Positions 51,223-59,696 of a DNA stretch of 64,000 nucleotides are shown piece by piece. The position numbers were made by a program, and so were the translations under genes. Position 1 is the stretch's first letter. Every line of letters starts with the position of its first letter. The stretch comes from a virus. Location of the stretch: positions 1 to 64,000 of IMG/VR virus record IMGVR_UViG_3300032291_003216; one strand, 5' to 3'. The notes below the pieces were generated by a model. The model ran no database searches. It had not been told where the DNA came from and saw only the letters and a program-made list of their open reading frames with translations.

Positions 51223-53410
51223 TGGATCCCTCAATGTCCGCGATCTCCAGCTCGTCGGCGGCGACGTGCTGGTCGATGGTCGAGCGCTTCAGCTGGTACA
51301 CCCGCATCGGCGCACCGTGGATGCGCTCCACCGCCGTGCGGTTGGCGATGCCCTTCTGATGGTGCGTCTGCCGCTGCGTCACGCGGATCCACCCACGCTC
51401 CGCCCAACGCTCGATGATCTCCTCGACGTGGAACCCGGAGGGCTCCAGCGCCTCGCGCAGCGCGGTCGGCAGCAGTGAGATGACTTCCCAGTCGTCGTTC
51501 GCGTCCCATGCGCCCGCCCAACCACGCTGCGGAACCTGCGGGCTCCCGCTGTGTGCCTTCTCGTGCCGGCCCCAGAAGCGCGCTTGGTTCGCCGCGGCCC
51601 ACGACGCCACCTCAATGAGCGCCGCGTGCGGTCGGTCCTTCTCGGACTCCATGCGGTTGACGCACTCGATGAGGAAGAGCATCGGGTCTTCGTCCGGCTG
51701 CGGCACGCCCAACTGATGCACGATGGTGGACATCAGGTGGATGGTGGCGAGGTTGCCGGCGTGGCGTCGGCTCACCGGGGTGCGCGCGACCGAAGCGTAC
51801 TCAGCGCGCGTCTGCCGCCAGATCTCCTTGAGGTCGTCGTGCTGGTGCGCGATGCCAGCGAGGTACTGCGCGACCCGACGCCCAAGGTGGCCGTAGCTCT
51901 GGTGCAGGATGCGCGTCAGCTCCTCCGCTGCCGGCCCGCCGTTGGTCATGTCCGTGCCCATCGGCTTGCCGGTGATGGACAGCACGCGCGCCCGCGTGCC
52001 GCCGTCCTGGGAGAAGCTCGTCGCGGCGCTCTCGCCCGACGTGAGCATGATGGTCCGCCACGCCACGGTCTGCCGCGTGCCGCCGATGCTGCCGCGTCCG
52101 CGGCCCTGCCCGTTGGCGAAGTCGTAGATGACGTCGCGCACCTGCTTCTGATCCTTCGCCCGCTTCGTCTCGTCGAGGATGACCGGCAGGTTTGCGAGGA
52201 ACCCACAGAGCCGCTCGATGTAGACGCGGGTCGAGTCCCATGAGTACATCGCCGTCGGCACGTTGTCGGCGGGGCGCCCCCACACCGAGGCCGCCACGCG
52301 CATCGCCGTCGTCTTCCCGCTCGACGTCTCGCCGTTGAAGTCGACGATGAACGACGGCGCACCGAGGATGTCGAGCAGCGGCGCCGCGGCCGATGCGTAG
52401 AGCGCCACCCACATCGGGGTGAACGGCTTCATCAGGTGCATCGCCTCGATCCACTCGTCCCATGTCCCGGCCGGCTTCCACCCGTCGAGCACACTCTCCA
52501 TCCCCTCGGGCGGGACCATCTCAATGCCCGCCTCTTCGGCGTCGGTGCGCGTCGTGTAGAACGCATCCGGCAGGAGGAACCCGGACACGTTGCCCTGACG
52601 GATCCAGCCCATGCGGCTCGCCGCCTGATGCGCGGCAAAGCGGTGCATGTTCTCCGCCTCAAACTCCGCGAGCCACTCGACGACGTCGCCAGCCGTGTTC
52701 GACGTGACCGGCACCTCAAGGTCCGCGAGGCCGATGAGCTTCTGGTTGTTCATGACCACGCCGCGGTCCACCGCGCGCATCGTCCACCCGCTCGGGGTGC
52801 GCCACATGAGGATGCGCTTCGCCGTCCCGGTCAGCACGTCGTGCGTGCGGCCCGTGATGAAGATCGGCGCGGTCGCCACGCGCTTGCTGTTTGTGCCGCC
52901 GTCCGCCGCCACCGACATCTTGAAGACGCCGGTCGGGTCGATGGCCCAGCCGCGCGGCACGCGCAGCGCGTCGAGCATCCCCGGCTCGACCAGCGACGGA
53001 GGCGGGGCGCCGGGCCCGAGGGCCACGGCCATCGACACCAGCGTGTTGTCCTGCACGACACCGATGACCCGGTCCAGCGCCGCCTTCTTCTTCTCCACCA
53101 CGAGGCGCTTGAGCGCGGAGCGGAGCGCCTTGGCGCGCGTCACCTGACCCGGCAATAGCTCGATGACGGCGAGCATTGAGGACACCGCGCCCTCGTCCGC
53201 CACCCACGCATCGGCGATGGCGGTCAGCGCATCGGGCCGCTGGAGCTGGCTCCACGCCGCGAGGTGGTTGCTCTTCTCCGACGAGGCGAGCTGGTTCTGT
53301 AGGACGCGCAGAAGGTCGAGCCCCGCGCTCACGTTGTCCGGCTTGTCTTCCACGTCGTCGAGGACCGGACCCTCGCCCGCATCGGGATCTTCCATGTCGT
53401 CGTAGTTCAT
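51215..53410 (-). CDS. DUF927-type helicase/primase-associated ATPase
   Basis: 731 aa replication protein. It has a Walker A, FNGETSSGKTTAM, at about 357-369 and a Walker B-like VILDETKRAKD at about 407-417. After these comes a segment (VAWRTIMLTSGESAATSF) of the type seen in DUF927 superfamily II-like phage/plasmid helicases. N-terminal helical region and C-terminal winged-helix-like part (EEIIERWAERGWIRVTQRQT). ATGA overlap with the upstream HTH gene. Probably unwinds or loads at the origin. A separate primase active site was not identified. Confidence 0.8.
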   Translation of the reverse strand: MNYDDMEDPDAGEGPVLDDVEDKPDNVSAGLDLLRVLQNQLASSEKSNHLAAWSQLQRPDALTAIADAWVADEGAVSSMLAVIELLPGQVTRAKALRSALKRLVVEKKKAALDRVIGVVQDNTLVSMAVALGPGAPPPSLVEPGMLDALRVPRGWAIDPTGVFKMSVAADGGTNSKRVATAPIFITGRTHDVLTGTAKRILMWRTPSGWTMRAVDRGVVMNNQKLIGLADLEVPVTSNTAGDVVEWLAEFEAENMHRFAAHQAASRMGWIRQGNVSGFLLPDAFYTTRTDAEEAGIEMVPPEGMESVLDGWKPAGTWDEWIEAMHLMKPFTPMWVALYASAAAPLLDILGAPSFIVDFNGETSSGKTTAMRVAASVWGRPADNVPTAMYSWDSTRVYIERLCGFLANLPVILDETKRAKDQKQVRDVIYDFANGQGRGRGSIGGTRQTVAWRTIMLTSGESAATSFSQDGGTRARVLSITGKPMGTDMTNGGPAAEELTRILHQSYGHLGRRVAQYLAGIAHQHDDLKEIWRQTRAEYASVARTPVSRRHAGNLATIHLMSTIVHQLGVPQPDEDPMLFLIECVNRMESEKDRPHAALIEVASWAAANQARFWGRHEKAHSGSPQVPQRGWAGAWDANDDWEVISLLPTALREALEPSGFHVEEIIERWAERGWIRVTQRQTHHQKGIANRTAVERIHGAPMRVYQLKRSTIDQHVAADELEIADIEGSSG

Positions 53411-54198
53411 TCGGCAACTCGCAGGTAGAGGTAGCCGCGCGGACGGAGCAGACCGTCGCGCCGCAGCTTGACGATGGTGGTGTTGAGGAAGGAGCGGCTG
53501 AACTGATCGGCCGCCGTGAGTGTCTCCAGCGTAGGCAACTCCGCGCCGGAGAGCCATGCCTGGATACACGCCATGAGCACGAACGCCTCTGCTCCTGCGC
53601 GTGCCTGCGCCTCGTGGATCGCTTCGCCCATCGCCGGCACGATGCCGTCGGCGACGAGGCCGCGCCGGCGTAGCTCACCGATGTGCGCCTTGATGACGTG
53701 CTCGGGGATCTTCGTCCGGGCCGGCAGGTCTTCCGGGCGCAGCGCCTCGCCCTCGGCTTCCGCAGCCCGAAGCGCCGCCACGATGGCGTCGATGACGTCG
53801 TCGCGCATCGTCGGCGGCGTGTAGACGCGCGGCTGCTTCGGCCGGACGACCACGGGGTACGGAATCTCGAGCCGCTCGCAGTAGCGAGACAGGCGCATGT
53901 AGAGCGTCCGCGTCGTCTGGTCGCACGGCTCCATGCCGAGGTCGGTGGCGATCTCTTGGTACGTCTTGCCCTGCTTCCGGAGCGCGTAGATGCGCTCGTT
54001 CTGCATGTCCATCGACGTGTCCGCGCGGCGTGCCGCCTCGGCGTCGAAGCCGGCGCACTTCAAGCGCCGGTGGATGTTCCGCACCGTGCAGTTGTTCTGC
54101 TCGGCGATGGTCACGACAGAGACGCCAGAACGGAGCTGTTCCCACACAGCCTTCGCCCGGCTGCGCGTCCACGGGGTCCACTTCTTCTCGGGGGTCAT
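53407..54198 (-). CDS. Multi-HTH DNA-binding protein
   Basis: 263 aa with two N-terminal helix-turn-helix units (VSVVTIAEQNNCTVRNIHRR at about 29-48; GKTYQEIATDLGMEPCDQTT about 78-97). Two later winged-helix-like parts follow (ARTKIPEHVIKAHIGELRRR; RSFLNTTIVKLRRDGLL). It sits directly upstream of the helicase-like gene, so origin recognition or operon regulation fits. ATGA overlaps on both sides. A longer frame upstream is discarded. Confidence 0.7.
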   Translation of the reverse strand: MTPEKKWTPWTRSRAKAVWEQLRSGVSVVTIAEQNNCTVRNIHRRLKCAGFDAEAARRADTSMDMQNERIYALRKQGKTYQEIATDLGMEPCDQTTRTLYMRLSRYCERLEIPYPVVVRPKQPRVYTPPTMRDDVIDAIVAALRAAEAEGEALRPEDLPARTKIPEHVIKAHIGELRRRGLVADGIVPAMGEAIHEAQARAGAEAFVLMACIQAWLSGAELPTLETLTAADQFSRSFLNTTIVKLRRDGLLRPRGYLYLRVAE

Positions 54199-54470
54199 AC
54201 CTTCACCTCGTCGATGCAGGCCGTCTCGCGGGCTTCTGCGGCGAGGTTGTCGAGGCGTCGCAACGCCACGAGTGCTTGTTCGATCCTGTCGTTGTGCTGG
54301 GCCGCGAGCACGCGCGTGATGTCCTCCATCACCCGTGACGAGTAGTGAAGCTGTGCGCGTTGCACGAACCACTCGGCCAGCTCGCCGTTCGTCAGGGCGT
54401 CGCGAATGGTAGCGACGCACGCCTCGACCTCACGCTCGTTCTTGAGGTACTCCTCATTGGTCCACGGCAT
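54195..54470 (-). CDS. Small helical protein
   Basis: 91 aa starting MPWTNEEYLKNEREVEACVA. All-helical with WFVQRAQLHYSSRVMEDITR and LEARETACIDEVKV-like ends. TGATG coupling to the Rad50-like gene, whose last codons supply AAGGAG. Possibly a partner subunit; unknown. Confidence 0.6.
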   Translation of the reverse strand: MPWTNEEYLKNEREVEACVATIRDALTNGELAEWFVQRAQLHYSSRVMEDITRVLAAQHNDRIEQALVALRRLDNLAAEARETACIDEVKV

Positions 54471-56293
54471 CACGCCTCCTTCGGAGCGGCGATGCCGTTG
54501 GAGATGATGTGCGCGGCGCTCTCGCGGTTGAGCGAGCCGATCTGGCCGTTGCTGTACCCGAGCGCGCGGAGCATGGCCCACATCGACGGGGACGCCACGA
54601 AGACCTGCATCGTCGGGGCCGCGGGGTCGACGACCACGACCTCAGGCACGACCTTCTCAGGCTCGGCCTTCTCCTCGACCTGACCCAGCTCGATGACCGT
54701 CCAGCCGGTCGGCACCTTCTTCGGCTTCGTTGGCGTGCCGATGACGACCTGGCCCTCGAAACCGGACCACGAGGCGAGCACCTTGCCCAGCGTCGCGGCG
54801 TCCCAGCCGCGGTCCTCCGGCATGACGAGCACGGGCCGGTCGGCCGGAATGTCCGCGCAGATCGCCATCGCCAAGGCGCACGTCACCGTGGCCCACTCCG
54901 CACCGGAGAGCGCACACCGCAGCTTGCCGTTGGTCAGAAGGCCGAGTCGGAAGACCTCTTTCCCGGCTTCTTCCAGCATCATACCGAACTTCCAGCCGTC
55001 GGGCAAGTGCTTCTGTACGCGCGCGATGAAGGTGTCGACGACGCGCTTGAGGAGGCCGGCGACGACACCCTCCAGCTCCTTCTTCATGCCCTTGTACGTC
55101 TCGGACTCGCGCGTCATCTCGGCCACCGTGTTGCGAGCGGAGCGGAGGCTCGCCCACTTCTCCGACGTGGCGCGGAGCGCGAGCCACCGATCCTGTGCGG
55201 CGCTCGCTTCCTTCTGGGACTCGATGAGGTCGAGGTCTAGCAACTCCGTCGGCAGGGACGCTACGTCCTGCGCGTACTCGGTGAGGCGCTGCTGGAGCAC
55301 CGCGGTGTCCGGCGCCGGCTGCTGCGCAGGAAGGGAGTTCAGCGTGTCCCCGTAGAACCCGGCGCACATCTTGATGTGGGCCTTGCCAACGGCGCTGGAG
55401 CAGAGCGGGCACGCCTCGATGCCGCGGGCCACGGCGATGTTCGCCGCCGACACCATGCTCCGGTAGAACTCGCGGTCCTCCGCACCGGCGCTCGGGGTCG
55501 AGGGCGCCGCCGTCGCGAGCTGCTGGCGCAGGCCGGTGATCTTGGTGAGCAGGGCCGCGTGCTGCGCCTGTGCGCTCTGCGCCCGGCTCAGCGTGGAGGC
55601 GAGCGCACCGGCGACCTGCTTCGCGTCGTCGATGTCAGACTCGGTCGGTGCCTCGTCGAGATCCTGCGTCATGCCGGCGAGGAGCGCCTCGGCGCCGCTC
55701 GCTTCCTTTGTCGCGTCGCGCTGGCGCTTGCCGACGTACTCCAGCGTGGCGAGCAGCGCGTCGACCGGCGTCTTCCCGCGACCGACCGAGCCGCTGATGT
55801 CCTTGTACTTCGCCTGGTAGATGGCCGGGACCATCTCCTCGATGTCGGCGGCGCGCACGCTCGCCGAGGCCCAGCCGAGGAACGCCTTGCGCGCGTTCGC
55901 GGGGCTGCTGTCGAGCACCTCGCGGATGTTGTGGAGCGGCAGGAACGCATCGCCCGCCGTGTCGTGGCTGGGGCGGCTGCCGTCCTTGGCGATGAAGACG
56001 TAGTCCTCGCCGTTGCTGAGCTTCGCGTGCACGCTCAGCCGCTCGGCGCTGACCATGCTCATCAGCATGCCGTTGTCCTTGACCCCGTCGCGACCCGTCA
56101 GGTCGTCGGCGCTGCCGAGGAGGGCGAGCTGGAGGCTCTGCTGGACGGCGCTCTTGCCGCTGCCGTTGGGCCCGACGATCAGCGTCTTGGCCGTGAGGGC
56201 GGTCTGCTTGGGGCGACCGTCAGCGGACTTGAGGTTGGAGGAGAGATGCTCAATGAACGGTCGAGCGGTGGTGGTCTGCTTCTTCGGCGGCAC
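54470..56293 (-). CDS. Rad50/SbcC-like ATPase
   Basis: 607 aa from the GTG at 56293 (CAGGAG, 5-nt spacer); an ATG 14 codons upstream has no site and lies inside a hairpin loop. Walker A GPNGSGKS at residues 41-48. A CPLC pair at about 297-300 (GIEACPLCSSAVG) is in the position of a Rad50-type zinc hook between coiled coils. ABC signature-like LSGAEW is at about 463 and Walker B-like VLVMPEDRG at about 487. A paired SbcD-type nuclease gene is not visible nearby. Likely recombination or DNA-end processing in phage replication; the nuclease partner may be host-encoded or elsewhere in the phage. Confidence 0.8.
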   Translation of the reverse strand: MPPKKQTTTARPFIEHLSSNLKSADGRPKQTALTAKTLIVGPNGSGKSAVQQSLQLALLGSADDLTGRDGVKDNGMLMSMVSAERLSVHAKLSNGEDYVFIAKDGSRPSHDTAGDAFLPLHNIREVLDSSPANARKAFLGWASASVRAADIEEMVPAIYQAKYKDISGSVGRGKTPVDALLATLEYVGKRQRDATKEASGAEALLAGMTQDLDEAPTESDIDDAKQVAGALASTLSRAQSAQAQHAALLTKITGLRQQLATAAPSTPSAGAEDREFYRSMVSAANIAVARGIEACPLCSSAVGKAHIKMCAGFYGDTLNSLPAQQPAPDTAVLQQRLTEYAQDVASLPTELLDLDLIESQKEASAAQDRWLALRATSEKWASLRSARNTVAEMTRESETYKGMKKELEGVVAGLLKRVVDTFIARVQKHLPDGWKFGMMLEEAGKEVFRLGLLTNGKLRCALSGAEWATVTCALAMAICADIPADRPVLVMPEDRGWDAATLGKVLASWSGFEGQVVIGTPTKPKKVPTGWTVIELGQVEEKAEPEKVVPEVVVVDPAAPTMQVFVASPSMWAMLRALGYSNGQIGSLNRESAAHIISNGIAAPKEA

Positions 56294-56318
56294 AGGAACT
56301 CCTGAGAGGAAAGACCAA

Positions 56319-56364
56319 CCGGTGCTGCGGCGCATCGCTGACAGGGAAGCGGGCGCAGCACCGG
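56319..56364 (-). promoter_or_regulatory. Stem-loop in the leader of the Rad50-like gene
   Basis: Perfect 11-bp arms CCGGTGCTGCG (56319-56329) and CGCAGCACCGG (56354-56364). On the minus strand it is followed by a pyrimidine-rich stretch and then the CAGGAG ribosome site. It could attenuate transcription or shape translation. A TTGACG sequence lies across the upstream stop codon at 56400-56405. Confidence 0.5.
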
Positions 56365-56401
56365 CTGGCTGTTGTCCTCTTAGTGTACCCGTACCACGGC
56401 G

Positions 56402-56893
56402 TCAAGTATCTTTCTTGATGAACGCTTCGTACCGCGTGAACGGGACACAACCGCCGGAGCCGAGCGCAGCGCACTCGCGGCAGTCATCGACCTCAATGAT
56501 CGTACCGGGGTCGGAGAAGCGCATCACGGCATGCGCTGACACAGCATGCCCGCAACGAGTGCAGTCCCCACTACGCACGGGGGCCACGGGCGTTTCCGTA
56601 ACACGCATCTCGTCTACTGTCGCTTGAAGAGCCTTCAACTTTCGCTGCATCGCCACGTAGGCCGCGCGCATCTCCGCGTTCTCGCGCCGCACCGTCTCCA
56701 GCTCGGCGATGCCGGCGGCCAGCACCTCGTTGGCGCTGACCTTCGTCTCCTTGTCGGGGTAGGCGATGCGCCACGCGAGCTTGCGCATCTCGCTGATGGC
56801 GCGGTCGATGGCAGGACAGGTGTAGCCAGGAGGCTTCGGCAGCGGCTCGGCGTAGCTGCACGGGCCGCAGTCGCAGGGTGGTAGGTCGCTCAC
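56402..56893 (-). CDS. Cys-rich protein with possible zinc sites
   Basis: 163 aa from a GTG overlapping the upstream stop (GTGA). CDCGPC lies near the N-terminus; CTRCGHAVSAH and CRECAALGSGGC lie near the C-terminus, the latter a likely zinc ribbon. A coiled coil between them (ELETVRRENAEMRAAYVAMQ) suggests a dimer. Function unknown. Confidence 0.6.
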   Translation of the reverse strand: MSDLPPCDCGPCSYAEPLPKPPGYTCPAIDRAISEMRKLAWRIAYPDKETKVSANEVLAAGIAELETVRRENAEMRAAYVAMQRKLKALQATVDEMRVTETPVAPVRSGDCTRCGHAVSAHAVMRFSDPGTIIEVDDCRECAALGSGGCVPFTRYEAFIKKDT

Positions 56894-57435
56894 GACTTCT
56901 CCCAGTAGACATCCTCGCCGCGCCGGTAGCGGCGGAGGTGTTCCTTCGCAGCATCGTCCACGAAGTGCGCGTCGTCGTAGACTGCGTAGTTGTTTGGGAG
57001 CAGCGCGAACTGGCCGCTGTCCAACGCGATGAGGTTCAGCGGCTTGTGCTCCTGCGGGTAGCGGGAGAAGCCGTCGGCCCAGTCGATGATGACGCCCGTG
57101 TGCCGCCCGCGCGCCTTGAACGGCGCGCGGATCTCGCACGTCAGTCCCTCAAGGTAGCGCGCGTGCCACGCCTCCGTCTGCTCGCCCATCGAACCCCACG
57201 GCATCAGGTGCTCGCGCGGAACGCTGAAGTCCTGCGTGGTCGAGATGGCGTGCAGCGGGAGCCCGCTCCAGTGCGCGCCGCTCTCCAGCAGGACATGACA
57301 CATGAGCGTCTGGAAGGGCCGCGCATACACGCCGTGCCAGATCGCAGCCGTCGTACCCGGCGGCATCGTGGGCCCGAGGAAGCTGTTCTGCACGTTCACG
57401 TACAGGTGAAACGGGAGGTTCGCATGGCGGCTCAT
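56890..57435 (-). CDS. Unknown replication-operon protein
   Basis: 181 aa starting MSRHANLPFHLYVNVQNSFL. It contains many aromatics and His (GAHWSGLPLHAIS; GVIIDWADGFSRYP), a possible small beta/alpha domain. ATGA/GTGA overlaps tie it to neighbours. No family recognised. Confidence 0.55.
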   Translation of the reverse strand: MSRHANLPFHLYVNVQNSFLGPTMPPGTTAAIWHGVYARPFQTLMCHVLLESGAHWSGLPLHAISTTQDFSVPREHLMPWGSMGEQTEAWHARYLEGLTCEIRAPFKARGRHTGVIIDWADGFSRYPQEHKPLNLIALDSGQFALLPNNYAVYDDAHFVDDAAKEHLRRYRRGEDVYWEKS

Positions 57436-57761
57436 GGCGCGGCCTCCAGCGCCGCGACAAGAAGTTCGGCCTCGCTCTCGCCTTGCAGCGCCGTCGTCCC
57501 GTAGTCCGCGAGGAACCAGCGTCGTTTCCCACCGGACACAGGCGATAGCGTCGTCTGCCCGTGCGCCTCCCGCACGCACGCGATCAGGATGCCCATTGAG
57601 GCCGGCTGCCGGAGGTCCGGCACGTCCACTTCGCGGTTCCATCGCCACAACAGCGAGTCGTCCCACGTCCGGCCCTGCATGTCCTTGAGGCCCGGCATCG
57701 GCCGGAAGTGCCGGCAGGCGGAGAGCCGCTTGCCCAGCGCGGTCGCTTCCTCTTCAGTCAC
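57432..57761 (-). CDS. Small protein of unknown function
   Basis: 109 aa from a GTG overlapping the DUF3310-like stop (GTGA). It starts MTEEEATALGKRLSACRHFR. A central motif is MQGRTWDDSLLWRWNREVDV. The end is acidic/helical. Found in many GC-rich phages as a small operon gene by pattern only. Confidence 0.55.
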   Translation of the reverse strand: MTEEEATALGKRLSACRHFRPMPGLKDMQGRTWDDSLLWRWNREVDVPDLRQPASMGILIACVREAHGQTTLSPVSGGKRRWFLADYGTTALQGESEAELLVAALEAAP

Positions 57762-58108
57762 CGGGACACCGTGTTGCGGCGGTCCAGCTCGCGCTGGATG
57801 TACCAGAGGGCCTTGCGGAGATCCTCGACGGCGTTGCCCTTGTGGTCGGCTCTCACGACGTACTTCACGACATTCCCGAGGTTGAACCCTAAGTTCCACG
57901 CCTCGATGGCTTCGATGACCTCGATGCTGCCAGCGTTGTAGTGCGCTGGGTGATGCACCGTGTTAGGTTCGGGACGAGCCGGGACTGCGGTAGTAGAAGC
58001 ACGCCAGCCCTTGTGCCAGCGGCACTTGCCCTCGGTGTTGTTGCAGGTCGACGGCTCGCCGTTCAGGTACGTCGGGGCGCCGCACTTCTCTTGCATGATG
58101 ATCTTCAT
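57758..58108 (-). CDS. DUF3310 domain protein
   Basis: 116 aa. The C-terminal 60 residues show the DUF3310 signature: HPAHYNAGSIEVIEAIEAWN, then NLGNVVKYVVRADHKGN, then DLRKALWYIQREL. The N-terminus has a Cys/His cluster (KCGAPTYLNGEPSTC, then GKCRWHKG), possibly zinc-binding. DUF3310 proteins are widespread in phages and function is unknown. ATGA overlap with the upstream gene. Confidence 0.85.
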   Translation of the reverse strand: MKIIMQEKCGAPTYLNGEPSTCNNTEGKCRWHKGWRASTTAVPARPEPNTVHHPAHYNAGSIEVIEAIEAWNLGFNLGNVVKYVVRADHKGNAVEDLRKALWYIQRELDRRNTVSR

Positions 58109-58515
58109 GGGGACTCCTGGATGAGCAGGACGCCGACGTCGGTCCACGCGTCGCTCTGCTTCTCGGCCAGTCCGATGACGTGGCCGATCTGGTTGGTGAT
58201 GTAGTTCCATGCGTAGACGGGCTTGCCGCGGGAGAGGAACCCCTCGACGAGGGCGTAGGTGGCGCGGCCCACGGACGGCTGGTCGAAGTCGAGGACCGGG
58301 ACCGCGATGCCGTGGAACAGCGCGTCGCCGCTCCAGTCTTCCGCGACCGGCACGTCCTTGACCCATGTGTTCCAGCCGCCCATCGCACGGCTGCGACTGA
58401 GGTAGTCGTCCCGGCCGGCGACGACCGTGGCGCTGAGCAGCGTGCCAAGCTCCGTCACCCATGCGTCGATCTCTTCGTTCGGGGTCTGCTTCCCGTGTGC
58501 GAGGAAGACGGTCAT
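58105..58515 (-). CDS. Possible nucleoside deoxyribosyltransferase/SLOG-like protein
   Basis: 136 aa starting MTVFLAHGKQTPNEEIDAWV. AVPVLDFDQPSVGRATYALV then EGFLSRGKPVYAWN resembles the late part of nucleoside deoxyribosyltransferase-like folds (hydrophobic strand, acidic loop, small-residue turn, GFA..GKPV). The opening strand and loop agree. The catalytic Glu is not sure, so it might be a nucleotide-binding protein without activity. ATGA overlaps both sides. Confidence 0.5.
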   Translation of the reverse strand: MTVFLAHGKQTPNEEIDAWVTELGTLLSATVVAGRDDYLSRSRAMGGWNTWVKDVPVAEDWSGDALFHGIAVPVLDFDQPSVGRATYALVEGFLSRGKPVYAWNYITNQIGHVIGLAEKQSDAWTDVGVLLIQESP

Positions 58516-58982
58516 GGCTGCTCCTCAAGGCCGAGGATGGAGAGCAGCCCGCGCCGCTGCTCCACGAAGCGCTGCGCAAGATCGTCGCGCTCTCGATAGG
58601 CGAGGTCGCGTTCCTGCCGCGCCCGCTCCACGTTGGCTTGAGCGGACCTCAGTTCCTCGATGGCGACCTTCGCCGCGATGTCTGTGGCGCGCTTCTCCTG
58701 CTCGGCGTTCCACGCCATCTTGGTGAGGCGCTGGTTCTCCTTCGTGAGACGAACCACTTCAGCGTCGAGGTCTTGCTCCGTCAGCTTCGCGGCCTGTAGT
58801 TGGTTGCGGAGTCCGTCGTTCGACTCATGCAGCGACTTGATGGTGACCAGAAGGTCGGGCTGCGGCTCAGGCGGTTCGACGTGGGCCGACAGCTTCTCGA
58901 CCTTCTGCGCGAGTGTCTCAAGGTCGAGGTGTAGGCGCAGCACGGCCCGCTCCAAGTCGTCGACATTAGCGTGGGTGGTCAT
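58512..58982 (-). CDS. Coiled-coil protein
   Basis: 156 aa starting MTTHANVDDLERAVLRLHLD. Almost entirely heptad-repeat coiled coil (LTEQDLDAEVVRLTKENQRL; RARQERDLAYRERDDLAQRF). Probably an oligomeric DNA-replication or -binding accessory. Overlaps on both sides (ATGA). Confidence 0.6.
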   Translation of the reverse strand: MTTHANVDDLERAVLRLHLDLETLAQKVEKLSAHVEPPEPQPDLLVTIKSLHESNDGLRNQLQAAKLTEQDLDAEVVRLTKENQRLTKMAWNAEQEKRATDIAAKVAIEELRSAQANVERARQERDLAYRERDDLAQRFVEQRRGLLSILGLEEQP

Positions 58983-59302
58983 GGCGCCTCCTTGCGGTGC
59001 TCGCCGCGCACGATGCCCGTAGCCAACTCCGAGACGGCGATGTCCTTGCACTCTGTGCAGACGTAGCCGCCTTCCGACATGTACCGGACGACCGCAGCGC
59101 GCTCGTCGTTGCGTTGCTGGTATGCGTTGGTCATCCGCGTCCGCATCGTCTCGACGCCCAGCTCCAGCTCCGCCTTCTCCGCGCGCAGCCGCTCGACCTC
59201 CGCGACCAGCGCGCGAGCCTGCTCGACGGTGAGCACGCCGTCGCGCCACGGGATCGCTTCTTCGATCTGCTGCTTGATCTCGTTGAGCCTGTCGCTGTTC
59301 AT
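58979..59302 (-). CDS. Coiled-coil protein with CxxC tail
   Basis: 107 aa starting MNSDRLNEIKQQIEEAIPWR. Helical middle (RALVAEVERLRAEKAELELG) and CTECKD near the end. It ends RGEHRKEAP, whose Lys-Glu codons form AAGGAG, the ribosome site of the next gene. A similar tail (RGDHRKENP) ends the gene at 59693-59947. Function unknown. Confidence 0.6.
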   Translation of the reverse strand: MNSDRLNEIKQQIEEAIPWRDGVLTVEQARALVAEVERLRAEKAELELGVETMRTRMTNAYQQRNDERAAVVRYMSEGGYVCTECKDIAVSELATGIVRGEHRKEAP

Positions 59303-59520
59303 GCGGCCTTCCAGAGCAGCACGTACTTGCGACGCGGCTGCGACTTCTGCTGGTACGTCACCTTGCCCTCGTTGTGCAGTTCCATCAGCAGGGGCTGGAT
59401 GAACGCCTTGGACATCAGCATCTCCGATGCGATCTCCTCGGTCGTCGACCACGGCTCCTCGGTGATGATGGACAGCGCCTGCCGCTTGCGCTCCGCGCGC
59501 GGGTCGACGGGGCCCCTCAC
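59299..59520 (-). CDS. Winged-helix DNA-binding protein
   Basis: 73 aa from a GTG overlapping the upstream stop. STTEEIASEMLMSKAFIQPL then ELHNEGKVTYQQ and KYVLLW form a compact winged helix (recognition helix, wing, last strand). Probably a small transcriptional regulator of the operon. Confidence 0.65.
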   Translation of the reverse strand: MRGPVDPRAERKRQALSIITEEPWSTTEEIASEMLMSKAFIQPLLMELHNEGKVTYQQKSQPRRKYVLLWKAA

Positions 59521-59696
59521 TTGCGCACCCGACGCGGCGTCAGCTCGCGCAGCCGGTGCATCTCAGCGATGAGCGCGTCATAGTCGTCGAGGTCGATGAG
59601 CACCGCACGACGGCGCGTGATGCCATCGGTGCGGTTGCGGGCCGCGATGCGGTCGATGATGGAATCGAGCCGCTCGTCCGTCATGGGGACGGTCAT
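59517..59696 (-). CDS. 59-aa small protein
   Basis: Reads MTVPMTDERLDSIIDRIAAR through LRELTPRRVRK. Starts as ATGA on the upstream stop; a GTGA overlap joins it to the winged-helix gene. Helical, acidic in the centre (VLIDLDDYDALIAEM), basic at the end; just below common ORF size limits. Function unknown. Confidence 0.65.
   Translation of the reverse strand: MTVPMTDERLDSIIDRIAARNRTDGITRRRAVLIDLDDYDALIAEMHRLRELTPRRVRK

Noticed and set aside
54500-56300. Plus-strand frames opposite the Rad50-like gene
   Set aside because: They overlap the clear ATPase motifs antisense and lack start signals.
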